Positions 63,715 through 64,000 of a stretch of DNA of 64,000 bases are shown here, piece by piece (position 1 is the first letter of the stretch; each line of letters opens with the position of its first letter). Where the stretch lies: contig NZ_FNBC01000005.1 in the NCBI RefSeq assembly GCF_900102145.1, positions 33,514 through 97,513 of the forward strand, in the 5' to 3' direction. The notes beneath the pieces are model-generated. The model was not told the origin of the DNA. It worked only from the letters and a program-made list of their open reading frames with translations, and did not search any database. The position numbers and the translations under genes are program-made. The DNA is from Thermus arciformis (GTDB lineage: Bacteria > Deinococcota > Deinococci > Deinococcales > Thermaceae).

Positions 63715-64000
63715 ACCCAAGTTGCTACCCAGCCATCTTCTGGGTCAGGAGACTGATGTTATGGGCCAGGACGAAGGTGAGAACTTTGATGACGAAACCC
63801 TCCTGGGTCACGGCGTGGATGCGCCTGGGGAAGAGGTGATGGAGCATGCTCCCCACCGTCTCCACCACCCTCCGCCCCACGATGGCCAGGTACTGCATCC
63901 AAGGGAGATACCGCCGGCTGTTCCTCCTGCGGATGACCATGGGAACAACCTCCTGGGCCTCCCGGAGGAGGTCCTCGTACAGATGGCTCTCGTACCCCCG
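63715..64000 (-). mobile_element. Insertion sequence, left end, running off the window
   Basis: The boundary is placed at ACCCAAGTTGC (63715 onward), where the DsrE-like frame is broken. The terminal ACCC and the transposase ending a few bases inside suggest an IS982-type element. The other end, the inverted repeat and any target duplication are outside the window, so the boundary is approximate. Confidence 0.7.
63725..64000 (-). CDS. Transposase C-terminus (IS982-like), partial
   Basis: Open from the right edge to the TAG at 63727-63725, about 91 residues, beginning RGYESHLYEDLLREAQEVVP. VGRRVVETVGSMLHHLFP provides the last acidic residue of a DDE catalytic triad, and TQEGFVIKVLTFVLAHNISLL is the usual C-terminal helix. 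The family call is from motif memory and IS4/IS5 relatives are possible. No frameshift is visible in the part seen. Confidence 0.7.
   Translation of the reverse strand, partial: RGYESHLYEDLLREAQEVVPMVIRRRNSRRYLPWMQYLAIVGRRVVETVGSMLHHLFPRRIHAVTQEGFVIKVLTFVLAHNISLLTQKMAG

Overview
The window is about 70 percent G+C, very dense, and reads as chromosomal DNA of a Thermus species. Many proteins are recognisable as near-identical relatives of characterised Thermus thermophilus enzymes (aspartokinase, malate dehydrogenase, RsmC, PilC, RodA, MinD, PabC). The sigma factor has a conserved core but an acidic N-terminus unlike the T. thermophilus HB8 or T. aquaticus versions I remember, so this is probably a different species or a divergent strain. 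Species assignment is from memory, not from a search.

Layout. 0.2-5.8 kb: RNA 2H phosphoesterase, EamA transporter, rsmC-sigA operon, and divergent aspartokinase (with an internal beta start) plus a phosphoribosyltransferase. 5.8-11.6 kb: leftward operon of a 135-residue orphan, a cyclase/AAA/repeat giant, dnaG and mdh. 11.7-18.7 kb: MrfA-like helicase, YbjQ, GNAT, PIG-L deacetylase, tsaC-scpB, pilC, EVE protein. 18.7-25.3 kb: lipoprotein, GlcD, GGDEF protein, then leftward YceI, a small membrane protein and a VOC protein, followed by aroG-tyrA behind a leader-peptide attenuator. 25.4-34 kb: leftward lacI-yqhA-PIN-mqnE-mqnA (futalosine menaquinone route), and rightward PlsY-like, FAH, MBL, purN, purD. 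34-44.5 kb: an acetate-use region with a DEDDh exonuclease, CBS-nucleotidyltransferase, actP plus DUF4212, an acyl-CoA synthetase, an IclR/acyl-CoA-synthetase fusion, and divergent acs. 44.5-53.3 kb: SnoaL-like protein, B12-dependent mutase large chain with a 45-residue membrane peptide, HxlR-like regulator-minD-minE-rodA, potABCD, cytochrome c. 53.3-59.4 kb: leuCDB-uma2-SDR-ilvD operon behind a leucine-type leader attenuator. 59.4-63.7 kb: fused chorismate amination enzyme, pabC, greA, recO, a two-helix membrane protein, and a twin-arginine DsrE-like gene broken by an insertion sequence that runs off the right edge.

Two results stand out. First, three acetate promoters (actP, acs and the IclR/synthetase fusion) carry the same layout: a 21-bp site, a 10-bp linker, then a TTGAC -35 hexamer. 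acs and the fusion gene share one central site in perfect mirror symmetry, which suggests a small regulon whose regulator may be the fusion protein. Second, aroG-tyrA has a 21-codon leader with six aromatic codons, followed by three copies of a 10-nt arm that can form mutually exclusive antiterminator and terminator hairpins.

A general feature is leaderless transcription: at least 19 genes have a -10-like hexamer ending 6-8 nt before the start codon, and several divergent pairs overlap their -10 elements or even their start codons. Eight of ten convergent gene pairs overlap at their 3' ends. I saw no rRNA, tRNA or CRISPR array.
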